Positions 33,321-44,215 of a stretch of DNA of 64,000 bases are shown piece after piece. Position numbers and translations under genes: made by a program. How positions within the stretch are numbered: position 1 is the stretch's first letter; each line of letters begins with the position of its first letter. Source of the stretch: Heterohyrax brucei. Its lineage: Eukaryota; Chordata; Mammalia; Hyracoidea; Procaviidae. The notes below the pieces were generated by a model. The model made no database searches, had not been told where the DNA came from, and saw only the letters and a program-made list of their open reading frames with translations. The stretch is taken from NCBI GenBank assembly GCA_028571685.1, contig CM053141.1:1550001-1614000 (forward strand), read 5' to 3'.

Positions 33321-34497
33321 CTGGCACAGAAACCAACCAAATCCAAGCTTCACTTCCATTTCTGCTTTTGGTGTGGCTGTGTTTGGAACCCTGCAAGCTG
33401 ACTTACAAAATCTGCACCTTTCCTTTCCAGCCCAGCCCCTCAGGGGTCCAGGTTGCAGGGTGGGGCCTCTTCGTGGCCCTTACGATGAAGACTGGAGACT
33501 GTGCATCTCCACAGGGTGCCTGCTGTGCTCACCCTTCACAGCCACGGGCACCCACACATGTGCAGACCCTCCCCCCCCCAGCCCTTGAGAAGATGCTGGG
33601 AACTTGAGCATGCCAAGGAGCCCAGAGGAGCTCCACTGGGGCACCGAGGGCCGAACCCTCCTGGCTCTGTGTGTGACAGGCCTGGCCCTTGCGGGGCTGT
33701 GGTGGAATTGGCAAGGGCTAGTACACACAGATCTGGCATGGTGGCACTTGGGGTCAGGGATCCTCCCATCCCAAGGAGACCCTGAGGCCAGAAGAACTTT
33801 CCTGTCCTAAAAAATCCTGTCCAAATGGGCTCAGGAGTTTGAGTTTGCCCTTTTGCTGCTGCTCTAGGTGACTCTTCTGCTGAGGTTTACGTGTCCTTAG
33901 AAGTGAAAAGTGTCTTCTGCAACTGGAGCCACTCGGTCCCTCTGTAGCCCTCCTAGTCACAGTGTCCAAGATGCACACACCATGGCTGAGTGAGGTCATG
34001 CAAATAGGGTCTGTGGGACCTGAATGAAGGGGTCAGTCAATTTTACCACCCTCCTGGGCCTAAAATGAGCCGTTCTAGAGGCAGGAGGGGATGATCACAG
34101 TACAACCAAGGAGAAAGAGCCAGGAGAGAAGAGTGTTCTTTGGGTTTGGGATTCCTGCTCTGAGAAGCTCCTGGATGCAGGAGACAGAGAGAGAGAGAAA
34201 AACAGAGAGAGCTGTAACACTGAAGACGGCAAGAAGTGGTGGCAGAGAAGCAGCTGCAACTAAGGCAGGAAACCGGCAGGAGACAGCACATTAGGCCTGG
34301 AGCCCACTGAGTGAAAAACCTGACAGGCTTTAGGCAGGAGGCATGCTGGTAGAGCAATGCCTCGGGGCACTTAGAAGAGCTGAGGAGCTTTGCCTAAGCA
34401 TGGCAAAGGTTTGGCAAAGGGGTCAAAGACCAGAAAGAGGTATATCTACAGACATGGTTGATGTCAAAATTGGTAAGAAGGTTTATGAGAAGCGGTG
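33321..34497. other. Unassigned DNA
   Basis: C-run at 33571-33579. GAGA-rich area at 34180-34210. The 34100-34440 part may be an old LTR, unproven. Confidence 0.4.
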
Positions 34498-35055
34498 TAT
34501 GAAGTCTGACAATTGAGTCTGTGAACTTCATTGTTCTAAGTGCTACATACTTCATTACTGGCTATCATTTTGGTCATCTTTGAAGTACTTCCCTTGGGAA
34601 GCTACACAGTGATGTCAGTGCCTAGTTCACCCTTCAAAGCAATTTTGGAACTCTTTCTGGAATGGCCATTGCACACGGTTGACATGGTGGCAAGTTTGTG
34701 AACTTAATTGTATAATTGTCTGTAAGAGACTTTTTAGTCAGTGAATGACTGTTATTGGAACGCCCTCCCTACTCATCTGATCTGGCCCCCAGTGACTTTT
34801 TCCTTTACCCGAAGACAAAGGAAATATTAAAAGGAAGACATTTTGATGACATTCAGGACATCAATATGATAATAGCTCTGATGGCCATTCCAGGAAAAGA
34901 GTTCCAAAATTGCTTTAAAGGGTGGACTAGGTGCTGGCATCAGTGCACAGCTTCCCAAAGGCAGGACTTCGAAGGTGACTGTAGTGATATTCAACAATGA
35001 TGTATGTATCACTTTTTCTAGGATAAGTTCGTGACCTTAATTGTCAGACCTTGTA
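34498..35055 (+). mobile_element. Palindromic mariner-type element, copy 1
   Basis: Flanked by TA at 34498-34499 and 35054-35055. The ends are inverted repeats ('gtctgacaattgag...' and '...ttaattgtcagacc'). The inverted similarity extends far inside: left arm about 34500-34670 is the reverse complement of right arm about 34880-35053. The 209-bp spacer plus right arm encode the C-terminal part of a mariner transposase in a frame opened by TTG at 34755: 'PPYSSDLAPSDFFLYPKTKE' with the last catalytic aspartate context, 'RHFDDIQD', and 'CFKGWTRCWHQC'. The N-terminal half is absent, so it cannot make transposase. An internal TIR-like block sits at about 34693-34725. Confidence 0.85.
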
Positions 35056-35411
35056 TTTGACTTTCCCTCACAGGCATCAGCCTTGGGTGCCTACTGTTGA
35101 CCTTGATTCCCTCCTCTGCCCGTGTTGAGTTAGAAGAGGTCAGATGATGCCTCCACCATTTTTACAGTGTCTCACATGGTTCACTCATTAATGTGTGTTC
35201 AGTTTCAGTTAAAACACAAGCTTGGGGACAGATGCTCATCTTGCCTATATGTATTTCTAACAGCGATCTGGCCATTCTGACATAGCAACACACAGTTTTG
35301 GTCTCTACAAGTTAAAGTGCTAGAAACGAGTTGGGGTAACTTGGTTAAAAAGGCTTGGGACAACTTCGCTCCGGGAGATGCTGTTCTGCTAGCTGGTGGC
35401 CCCATGTACAA
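35056..35411. other. Unassigned DNA
   Basis: Nothing recognised. Confidence 0.4.
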
Positions 35412-35692
35412 CGGAAAACAAAGTTGCTAGGTCCGTGCCATCCCCATGACTCGTTGTGGGTCAGAACATTGTGCTCCATGGGGTTTTCACTAGGAAACTT
35501 TTGGAAGTAGATCACCAGGCCTTTCTTCCTATTCTGTCTTAGTCTGGAAGCTCTACAAAGACCTATTCAGCGTCCTAGCAACACACAGACCTCCACCGAC
35601 AGATGAGTGGTGGCTGCACGGGAGGCGCCTTGGCTGGGAATCAATTCTCCCGCATGGAAGGCGAGATGCTACCAGTCAGCCATCGGATCACC
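35412..35692 (-). mobile_element. Long AfroSINE-family element, inverted
   Basis: Best preserved long copy: 'atgactcgttgtgggtcaga', 'ttgtgctccatggggttttc', 'gaagtagatcaccaggcctt', 'ttagtctggaagctctacaa', 'agcaacacacagacctccac', 'ggaaggcgagatgctacc'. Confidence 0.8.
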
Positions 35693-36664
35693 CCATTCGA
35701 TAACTTGTAAGGTGGCTGAGAATAGGAGAGGGAGTGGTCTTGAAAAGTTTAGGTGAGACAAAAGGAGGGTCTTCCTGGTGAGCTGAAAGGTGGTAAAGAA
35801 GGACCACAACCCCCATAAGTTCAGGTGGACGCAACTCTTGAGGCCATCTCATGCTGGAAGGTCCTGCAAGGGTGGCACAATGGCAGGAGGTTGGGCTGGT
35901 GTGCCAGCCACACTGCCCAGATGCTGTCAGGAACGACATTCCTGTTCCAAGGGCCTTGCTGGCCTGTGGACCTGATGGCCCTTTTTGTTACTGGAAGGGT
36001 TAAAGCAGTCTTGGAGATGATCTTGCCAGATGCTGGGGTTAGGTATTTTAGTGCTGAGGGAGGAGATGACAGGGTTGTCTCAACCCTCAAACATCTGCAA
36101 TCTGTTACCTCCAGGAACATCGTTACCTAACAAGGAGTCACCGTCCCCGGGCCCATGAGTTTCTGTCCCTCAGCTGTTTCCATTCTGAGAGCGTTCCTGG
36201 TTTTAGTGCAGCTAGTAAATGTGAGCCCTGTACTCCGTCACTTTCCAAATAAAACTTGCTCCCTTCCCTGAAGGATTCTTTCTAAGTAGGAGTCTTCATT
36301 GACAATGCAGTGCTAGAAGAAAAGCAGAATAAATAGCCTTTCCAAGAGTTCTGAGGTCGCTGATGAGGTACACTCACCCTTGGGATGCCTAGTACCCTGC
36401 TAGGTGCCCACCAGTGATGGGAAGTCAGGGCCCCTGGGAGCCGGGGCTCCAGGGCTCAACAATAATGCCTCGCTTGCCTCCCAAGGGTGCTGCCTTGGCT
36501 TCCTCTGAGGCTCCACGTTCAGAGAAACCTCAGTGAGGCGAGGGGTCATCACAAGGGGGGGACATCTTCCTGCCTCTCCGTGCCAGGTGCCCTCAGGTGA
36601 AATTGGCTTACAAAGAGCCTTAGCTTTTGAAGGCAGGAAGAAGAGTGGGTGGCATCTGTTTTGG
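35693..36664. other. Unassigned DNA, possible LTR 3' end
   Basis: The stretch 36205-36290 with 'ccaaataaaacttgctccct' looks like an LTR polyadenylation region, but no LTR edges could be fixed. Confidence 0.4.
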
Positions 36665-36830
36665 AAAACCAAAAAAGGAGCCCATTGTCATTGGGTCACT
36701 TCTGATTCATGGTGAGGGCAAGTGCCGCAGAGGGGACTTCTTCATCGAGTGTTCTCGGCTGCAGTCTTCACAGAAAGGAGCCCCGCGGGTGCAGCAATCA
36801 GCACGAGCTGCCAGGGGAAGGCGGGTGGTT
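36665..36830 (-). mobile_element. AfroSINE, inverted, diverged
   Basis: 'ccattgtcattgggtcactt', 'ctgattcatggtgagggcaa' and 'tgcagcaatcagcacgagct' place an inverted copy here. Confidence 0.55.
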
Positions 36831-36984
36831 TGAAGCCTCCAGGAGCTCCGAAGAGAGGGACCGAGTCACTTTTGAGAGGTAAAAAGAGCACATCAGGCAC
36901 CGAAACAAGCCTCAGTGGAGGGAAAGACAGATGTTACACAGAGATCGCCAACGAATCCAAAAACGTCGCATCATCTGACACTGA

Positions 36985-37512
36985 GAAATATCTTCCCCAG
37001 AGATGACACTCAGAGAGAGCCCGCCCCTAGAGCCTGTGCCCTGGACTGGAACCTCTAGCTTCCTAGAGGATTTGAATCACGGCATTGGTGAAGGATACCG
37101 AGCGTGCTGTGGGTGGCCTGAAGAAGGGACCAACCTGTCTTGGGTGAAGGACAGCCAGAATGCACCTTAGAAGTGAGGATGCTGAGGTTGTGCCTCAATG
37201 TACCTTGGACATATTATGAGAAGGGACTAGTTCCTGGAGGCAGACGTCATGCCTGGCAAAGTAGAGGGTCAGCGAGAAAGAGGAAGGCCTTCAACGAGAT
37301 GGACTGACACAGCGGCCACAGCGGTGGGCTCAGAACACAGCAGGGAGGGTGAGGAGGGCGCAGGACCGGGCAGCGGCTCGTTCTGTCGTTCAGGGGCTTG
37401 CTGTGAGCTGGAACCTAACAACGACGACTTCCTAAACTTCCAGAAAATAAGTGTCTCTTCTCTAAAACCAGCCACTTGTGGTCCTTCTGTTGCAGTTACC
37501 CCAGAACAGTAA
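36985..37512 (+). mobile_element. MaLR-type LTR 3' part, split by RTE
   Basis: 36985-37070 ends with 'ctggactggaacctctagct' and 37431-37512 resumes with 'ccagaaaataagtgtctctt' and 'gccacttgtggtccttctgt', the LTR 3' end. The RTE between them is a later insertion. Confidence 0.55.
37071..37430 (+). mobile_element. RTE 3' fragment inside an LTR
   Basis: 'gaagaagggaccaacctgtc', 'ccttggacatattatgagaa', 'gtagagggtcagcgagaaag', 'gaggaaggccttcaacgaga' and a tail 'tgctgtgagctggaacctaacaa' (23-nt area). 5' truncated. Confidence 0.88.
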
Positions 37513-38789
37513 ACCAGGACTCACTGGAGCAAGGTGGTTCCTGGGATCCTCTGGGGGACACAGAACTGCCCTGGGCACAGCAGCCTGCGGGAAATCCTGG
37601 ATGATGGCCTGGTCTTCTGTCTTCACAGCTCCCTCTCCCAGCTTCCTTCAGTGTGTTTGTTCCCACGGGTTTCCCAAAGCCTCCTGGCCTCGACCCACAA
37701 CCTTCTCAGATTTTAATGTCTTTTCAGAAATATTCCTACATGCTGTGGCTGCCCATAGAAATGGATTCTTGATTGAAAGGAATGGTTTGAATACATCAAA
37801 GAAATGTTTTCATCAAAGATATTAAATGACTAAAATACTCAGCATTATCTGTGTTTGTCAAAGGCTTATCAACAAAATCCAGGTATCCCAGTATGTTGCT
37901 TTTCTCCATGAGTGATAATGATTTACTCTAAAAAAAATCATGTTAAAAGAATTTTGACCTTTGCACTGTGTTTCTGTGTAAAACTTAACTACATGATCCG
38001 GAGACTATGAAGAATGTCTCTGAAGTGCCACCAGCAGGCCGGCTGTGACCAGCTCAGCTCTGTGGCGTCACAAAATACCCGATGACGAAGATGATGAGAA
38101 ATGTGATTTGGATAAAGTATTAATTCAATGATGTGAAAACATATTTCTGTTGCTGTGAGCATCGTCTTGGGGTAATCTGTTTGTGTCCTGGGACATGGGA
38201 ACAGAGCTTTAAGGAAACGCTCTAGATTCATTCCAGGGGGCAGTCAGGTGGGAATCTGCCATCGCATTAGGGACTGGGTCGTTTGCTCCGGTGTTAGGCC
38301 TTTTGTTATTTTCGTCTCTGTGAGTGTCTCTGCTCCTGTTTCAACCCCTGTGGTTGAAGTATTTCTTCAAGCTTCCCGGAAGACCCGGCAGTACTCAGGG
38401 TTCTGTGTTTGAGCCTGTCTCCCACAGAGACGAGGGAGAAGGAGAAGAAAAGGTGGGTGCACCCCTCTGTCTCCTGCGGAGAAGTGGCACTGAACCCTGG
38501 GCTGGGACGTCGTGCTGTCCTACTGGACAGACACCTGGCTACCTTCGGTGTCCGTGTTCAGACCTGGCTAAGGTGCGTTCGTATCTACTGAGTGCTGGAG
38601 CTGTACTTGGTACTTAAAAGTAGGCCACTTTAATTAAATGATTTCCTTTAATCCGGTTCCAATCCAGGGCCATGATTATTATCTGAGAGTCAGAAAAGAA
38701 CAGTTAACTTGTCTTCTATGAGAAGAGAAGCCAGGGGCTCACTAACAGCGCCGTCTTCCCTGGGGCCCACTATGGGCACTTTGTTTATA
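37513..38789. other. Unassigned DNA
   Basis: No family recognised. Mildly AT-rich at 37800-38000. Confidence 0.4.
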
Positions 38790-39590
38790 TTTTGTATTTA
38801 ATCAGCATTTATGCTATCTTTATTACTACAAAAACAGCATATGCCTGTTCCATGGCATCAAGGGTAAAATTAAAGTCCCCCTGGTCTGCCACCCAAAGAC
38901 AGCAGTGTTATCTTGTCTGTCTCTGTATTGACTTCTGGGTTTTGTCTGGGCACGTGACTGTCCTGTGTGTGTGTCAGTGTCTGTGTATGTATGCTTTTAA
39001 CACAGCCGGGGTTGTACTACAAAGGAAGTTTATGTCTAGCTTTTGGTCACGTGCTGTTGTGTTGCCCTTAGATGGGAGGGTGCTGAGACCTTGGTTGCCT
39101 CCTTCGGATGCATTACGGTGGAAGACCTGTCTCTGGAGGAGCAGGTCACGTCAGCGAACTGGAGGGTAAGTGAGAACAAAGGGGCCCCGCGTGAGACGGA
39201 TGCCACGACAGCCCCCATGATGGGCTCAGACAGACCAGGGACGGCGACGCTGGCACCGGCCTGGGCAACGCTCTCTTCTCATACAAAGGAGGCGCCGTGA
39301 GGTGGACTCAGCGCAGCAGCGATCGCTACCGATGACGCTGCCTTGTGACCGAGTTCCCGGGTTGTTAAACTTTCTCCCCAGTACGGTTCTAAATACACAA
39401 GTCATCTTAGGGCTTTGTCATCGGTTGAGCAGCTGTCCCTGTCCTGTTGGCTGTTCACTGGTTGCCAGCTTCTTTGATTTTTAAAAAACTGCCACAAATA
39501 ACTTTGCACAGAATTCTTGATTGAAATCTAGCTTTCTGTTTAAGCATGGTTTCTAGAATTTGATCACTAGATCCCATGCTGGGTGCCTTT
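38790..39590 (-). mobile_element. L1M 3' end, inverted, split by RTE
   Basis: Left part to about 39055 has 'gtaaaattaaagtccccctg', 'gccacccaaagacagcagtg', 'gggttgtactac'; right part from about 39430 has 'ggttgccagcttctttgatt', 'ccacaaataactttgcacag'. This is the inverted 3' UTR order of old L1M elements. RTE sequence lies between. Confidence 0.55.
39058..39335 (+). mobile_element. RTE 3' fragment inside L1M
   Basis: 'acctgtctctggaggagcag', 'ctggagggtaagtgagaaca', 'catgatgggctcagacagac', 'gtgaggtggactcagcgcag'. Diverged. Confidence 0.65.
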
Positions 39591-39594
39591 TCTT

Positions 39595-40470
39595 TCTTTC
39601 TTTTTTTTGCTATGTTGATAAAAAAGAAATATTCATTAAAGAAAAATTAACTCTCCAGTACCCCCTTCACCCCCAACCCCTGGTAACCACTGATGTTCTT
39701 TTATGTTGATACGTTTGCTTAGTCTAGATTGTCACAGATTGAACTGTATCCCTCCAAAACGTGTATAGGATTTGGCTAGATCATGAATGCTGCTGCTGTG
39801 TGATAGTCCTGCAGGCTGTCAGCCCTGCCTCCGCGATGCTGAGGAGGGAGGGTGGGCGGCAGTCGTGTTGTGGGCAGCACTCGGTGTGTTAGATCGTCCT
39901 GTGTCTTGAGGCCACCTCTTGTGAAACAAGGAAAGGAAAGCAAGCAGATAGCTGAGGCCCTCACATTGTTAACAAAGAAGCAGTGCCACGAGAAGAGCCC
40001 AGCCTTTGGAAAGCAGCTAAGATGCTTGAGCCCCCTAGTCCAGGGGAAGACTGACAACAAAGACCTTCCTCCAGAGCCAGCAGGAAAGCCTTCCCCTGAG
40101 CCAATACCCTGAACGTGCACTTGTAGCCTACTGGACTGTGACAAAATAGAGTTCTCTTTGTGAGAGCCATCCATTTGTGGTATTTCTGTTAAAGCAGCAC
40201 CAGATGACTGACATACAGGAAAGTGGGACTATACAAAGTTTTTTCCTTTTGTGTCTGACTTACTTCACTCAGAAGAATGCTTTCAGGGTCCATCCATGTG
40301 GCAGTGGGTACCAGGGCTTCATCTCTCCTTGTGACCGAGTAACTTTGCATTGCATGGGCGGCCCACATTTTGCATAGTCAGCCATCTGTTGACGGACACT
40401 GGTGTTGTTCCCATCTGGGACGTCATGAACCACGCTGCAGTGACCAGGGGTGGACGATGGTAGTTGGTGT
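39595..40470 (-). mobile_element. L1 3' end, inverted, split by an LTR
   Basis: 39640-39729 has 'acccccaacccctggtaacc'; 40214-40470 has 'tgacttacttcactcagaag', 'gggtccatccatgtggcagt', 'cagccatctgttgacggaca'. These are inverted L1MA/B-like 3' UTR blocks. The 484 bp between are an LTR. Confidence 0.78.
39730..40213 (+). mobile_element. MaLR-type solo LTR inside L1
   Basis: TG start at 39730, CA end at 40213. 'ttgaactgtatccctccaaa', 'accttcctccagagccagca', 'cctactggactgtgacaaaat', 'ccatttgtggtatttctgtt', 'cagatgactgaca'. No internal region. Candidate flanks tagat/tacag agree at only three of five bases. Confidence 0.85.
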
Positions 40471-41024
40471 CCATTTGAGTCGCTGCGTCCAAAGGTGCAA
40501 TCCACTGTCACCCCTCTCTTGGCACGTCTGCAGAGGTTGTTTTCCTCCCCGATGTCTTCTCTGACACAGGACAGAGGAGTGAGAATGACGCGGTGTTCCT
40601 GACTTCTTGGAGCTTTGTGGGGTTCGCCAGCATGGTCTGCACAGTGGGGACGCACATGTTCGTGAACATGTTCTAACCCCGCTCAGATTGGAGGAAGCCC
40701 CCTCTCGATTCAAACCATAGGCTGGTGATGAGTCTTTGTTTGGGGACAAGCATGAGCTTTGTGGCTGTGGTTGTCTTTGCTGGCACTTCATTTCAATGGG
40801 ATGTTGGAGACACTCAGGTGTGCTAGTCAGAACTTACTTTAATCTTGAAAATCCTACCAGAGCGCTTTCATCTTACAGATACTGTCTGGGGTAGACTTGG
40901 AAATGTCTCCAGAACCAAATGTTTCCCTGAGAACAACAGCGAGGTGGTGTGACAGATGCTGCAAGTGTATCACGCAGGATAACAGAAAACTAACCTCCGT
41001 ACTTCATGCTTCGTGGAACTTTCA
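40471..41024. other. Unassigned DNA
   Basis: Could be a continuation of the inverted L1; not recognisable. Confidence 0.4.
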
Positions 41025-41230
41025 AGGAGCCCTAGTGGCACGACAGCTAAGCGCTCAGCTCCTGAAAAGTCAGCAGTTCGAACCTTGCCAGCCCCTCTCC
41101 TGGAGACAGGACAGCGTGTTCTGCTCCCACGAAGGTTGCAGCAGGGAACCCTCCTCCGTTCTGCTCTGTCACTCGGCGCGGCCACGAGTTGGAGATGACT
41201 CCGTGGCGCACAGCAGTGACATGAGGGTTT
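41025..41230 (+). mobile_element. AfroSINE, long subfamily
   Basis: 'aggagccctagtggcacgac', 'agctaagcgctcagctcctg', 'gtcagcagttcgaaccttgc', tail 'cacgagttggagatgactcc'. Unusually CpG-rich, as young or hypomethylated copies are. Confidence 0.85.
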
Positions 41231-41304
41231 CAGATGCTTCAGTAACATAATCGTTTACAGAGCTAGTGAAAAATGAACACGGATTTCCACCTAGTTTGAC
41301 AAAA

Positions 41305-41655
41305 GCTCACTTCGTCTCCGCGGATTCTAAATCACCCCTCGGCCCCGGTGCCGGTAGCAGCCTGTCGCAGCCTGAGTCCCAGGGCCGCAGCCTCTCTTTC
41401 CTCCGGGAGAGCGTCCGGCAGAAACGCGGAGGGCGAGGCCAGGGACGCCACCGCCTCCCTGTTACGTCCCGAAGTCGAGCGGTCCACAGGCTCCTGCGCA
41501 GGTTTCCCTTGGCGCACGCCGGTGGCCGCTGTCTTGTGTCTTCCGCCTGGTCTCCCGGCTGAGCAGCGCGCCAGGCCCCGGGCACGGCTGGTGTTACGTG
41601 CGCTCCTCCCTTCTCGGGTCCCGGCAGAGCCTCTTGCGTGTGTTGCTGCGGTTTG
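41305..41655. promoter_or_regulatory. CpG island, no gene recognised
   Basis: By hand count about 37 CpG dinucleotides in about 350 bp, at roughly 65% G+C; observed/expected is near 1, far above the surrounding DNA. No tandem or interspersed repeat explains it. Frames crossing it begin with GTG, none with ATG in the island, so coding is not supported. CpG islands usually mark promoters; a distant gene, a lncRNA start or an orphan island are all possible. A CT-rich shoulder follows to about 41950. Confidence 0.7.
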
Positions 41656-42839
41656 ATGCCTTCAGTTCTCTGCCAAGTGTGGGTTCCCGTTACGTGCTCT
41701 GCCGCCCCTCTCCTCCCTGCTCGTTCTCCCTTCTTCCTGTGATGCCCCTTGGCCGACTGGCTTTCCCACGTCCCTGCACATCTGGCCTGTTTGTAGACTG
41801 CGGGTCTGCGTGGCTCCTTCCCTTCCTGGGCTCGGTTCTCAGTCACGGACTTGCAGAACGGCGCTCTCCTTGCTGCCTCTCTCCTCCACAGTGGTCCTCA
41901 CCCCCTTGGTGGGTATGTGACTTTCTCAGTTCTGCGCCTCCAGTTTAAAGCCCCTATGGCTAATTCCCCAGAGGTAAAGCTGAAGCCAGGCTGAGCTTAG
42001 ACAGTCGTATAGACCTTACTTTGCGCAGTACAGGTTAACGTCCTCTCACACTGAGGTGATTACCTGCTGCTTCTATAAATGACACTTTCTCTGAACTGAC
42101 CTGGAACTGAAGAAGCTTCCGCAATAGGCTTGTCACCTTGGCGTGTGCTTGTGGAAGAGAATCCCATTGAGAAATGGCAACGGAGTGTGTGTTTTGTTTT
42201 GTTTTTGATCACAGTTCCCCACAGATAATTCTTTCTGTTTTCAGTTTAGAGAAAGCCCATCCCAGAGGAAGTATTTCCTGAATAAGGTTAGCAAGAAGGA
42301 ATTTTTACAAATTACAAATCATCTCCAGTTGCCAGGAGGGCATTTTCAAAAGAGATCCCCTCCCCACGAGGTGTGAATTTTGTCATCTGGCCTCTTTTGA
42401 ATTCTAACAAGTAGATATCGAGCTTAGATTTAAAAAAAACAGGCAGAGAAAGGGAGAGGCTGAGATCATCACAGACCTTGTGCAAAGACGGCACAGAAAA
42501 CTGTTGTGGAAAACGAGCGTCTCCAGAGGCACTTACCTGGTCTGCACTGTGATGTACGTACACACGCAGCCGTGCAGTAACGTGAATGGCGTCCTCACTG
42601 TAGTTGGGAAGAGACGCCTTCCCAGCAGTGTATCCGGGTTCGGGATTCTAAGAAGCGTAAGCTACTGACATGAACCAGGGTTCAGCAATCTTTGTATTCC
42701 AAGGTGTGATCCTGCGTCTCTCTCAAAAGATATAAAAGGGACAGCATCCTGTGTTGTGGCTTTATGTGCAGACCTCCTTTGGAGCAGGTAGCTTGCTTCT
42801 GAGGGTTCTTTTAATTGTTTTTTTTGGTGGCTGTCAGTT
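41656..42839. other. Unassigned DNA
   Basis: Pyrimidine-rich to 41950, then AT-rich. A-run at 42433-42440. Confidence 0.4.
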
Positions 42840-43040
42840 TGTCGGTCTGTCACCTGCCAGTTTCTCGTGTTGTGGTGTCTTATGTGTTACTATGATGCTT
42901 GAATCTAAGGCACCAGCATTCCAAATATTAGTGGGATCCTCATGATTTCAGGTTTCAGCATAGCTTCTGGACTAAAGCAGACTGGAAAGAAAGGCCTAGG
43001 GGTCTTCCAAGAAATCAGAAGTGCTTCCACTCCTGTCTAC
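42840..43040 (+). mobile_element. RTE 5'-end / long-SINE module
   Basis: 'gttactatgatgcttgaatc', 'aaggcaccagcattccaaat', 'tcaggtttcagcatagcttc', 'actaaagcagactggaaaga' matches 45640-45800 directly, the segment before an RTE ORF, and the complement of blocks in long SINEs. Confidence 0.6.
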
Positions 43041-43451
43041 AGTTCCCAGAGCTGAGACTGGATGACATTCTACTGAGCTCTGCGTTTGCTCAGTCTGGCT
43101 GCGTGTTTTACGTGCATCACTAATCGAGGGCCATGACTTACCATTTGAACGTATTCCTTCCTAGTGTGGAGTGTGGATGTCCCACTGAGACGCTGGCAAC
43201 AGCCAACAAAACTTGTCGCTGGAGGGGCGATGCCCACAGGCGGCTCCAGCCTGGCCATGTCTTTTCTCGTCCCCAGTGTGAGCGGACAGAATGCTGGCAT
43301 TACTGACATGCAGTTTCATGTTCTTTCCACTGATTTGTGTTCTGCTTTTGTTTCTGGTTCACAAATGGCTTCTTACTGATCTCCCATTGGAGGCGTCAGT
43401 GACCGGGATCCGACTTTATGGCCTGAGCATTTGTTGCTCTCTGTAGACAGG
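43041..43451. other. Unassigned DNA
   Basis: Nothing recognised. Confidence 0.4.
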
Positions 43452-43652
43452 AACACTAGTGGCAACCTAGTTAGGAGCTAGGCTGCTAACTGAAACACTG
43501 GCAGTTTAAACCCACTCGGGAGCTCTGTGGGGAAGAGATCGGATGGTCTGCTCCATGAAGACCGCAGCCTGGAGAGCCCAGGGCTGGGACAGTCCTGCCT
43601 CTCGTAGGGGGTTCTATGAGTTCAGGTGGACTCAGTGGCACCTAACAATCAC
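43452..43652 (+). mobile_element. AfroSINE
   Basis: 'ggaacactagtggcaaccta', 'agctaggctgctaactgaaa', 'cactggcagtttaaaccca', tail 'gagttcaggtggactcagtg' then 'gcacctaacaatcaca'. Confidence 0.78.
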
Positions 43653-43824
43653 AGAAAGGCCCTGAGTGAGAAACAGTGAAGGGCCTCATATGTTTGTGTG
43701 TCTGTTTGGAACACAAATCAATGAATAATTTCTGGGAGACACAGAAGTTCCCAGATATGGAGGACAGGGTGTTTGTGTTTCTGACTCATTTTTGCAATAT
43801 GACTGATGTTGTACAACTGAAGCT

Positions 43825-44215
43825 AAGAAAGCCAGTGCCAAACCGTGACTCCTGGTGAGCCCATGTGTTGCGGGGTAGAACTGCTCCCAGACCCCGACTC
43901 CTGGTGAGCCCGTGTGTCACAGGGTAGAACTGCTCCCAGACCCCGACTCCTGGTGAGCCCGTGTGTCGCAGGGTAAAACTGCTCCCAGACCCCGACTCCT
44001 GGTGAGCCCGTGTGTCGCAGCATAGAATTGCTCCCAGACCCCGACTCCTGGTGGCCCTGTGTGTCACCGGGTAGAACTGCTCCATGTGTTTTCTTGGCTG
44101 TCACCTTAACAGAAGTAGATGGCCAGGCCATTCTTCTGTGACTGTACTGAGTGGGTTCAAAACACCAGTTCCCTTAGCTTAGTGCGAGCCACCACTATCA
44201 CCCAAGCTCCTTATT
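43825..44215 (-). mobile_element. Long AfroSINE, inverted, expanded internally
   Basis: Begins 'aaaccgtgactcctggtgag' (tail complement), ends with 'cagaagtagatggccaggcc' and 'attcttctgtgactgtactg' in normal inverted order. A 49-bp part between these has multiplied (see separate entry). Confidence 0.7.
43841..44085. repeat. 49-bp minisatellite derived from a SINE
   Basis: ctcctggtga begins at 43849, 43898, 43947 and 43996, an exact 49-bp period, with ctcctggtgg at 44045. Five units, nearly identical. Unit holds 'gggtagaactgctccc', a recognisable SINE body block. Confidence 0.95.

Noticed and set aside
41307..41846. 179-codon lower-strand frame across the CpG island
   Set aside because: Begins with GTG; Arg/Pro/Ala composition follows from high GC; no homology recognised.
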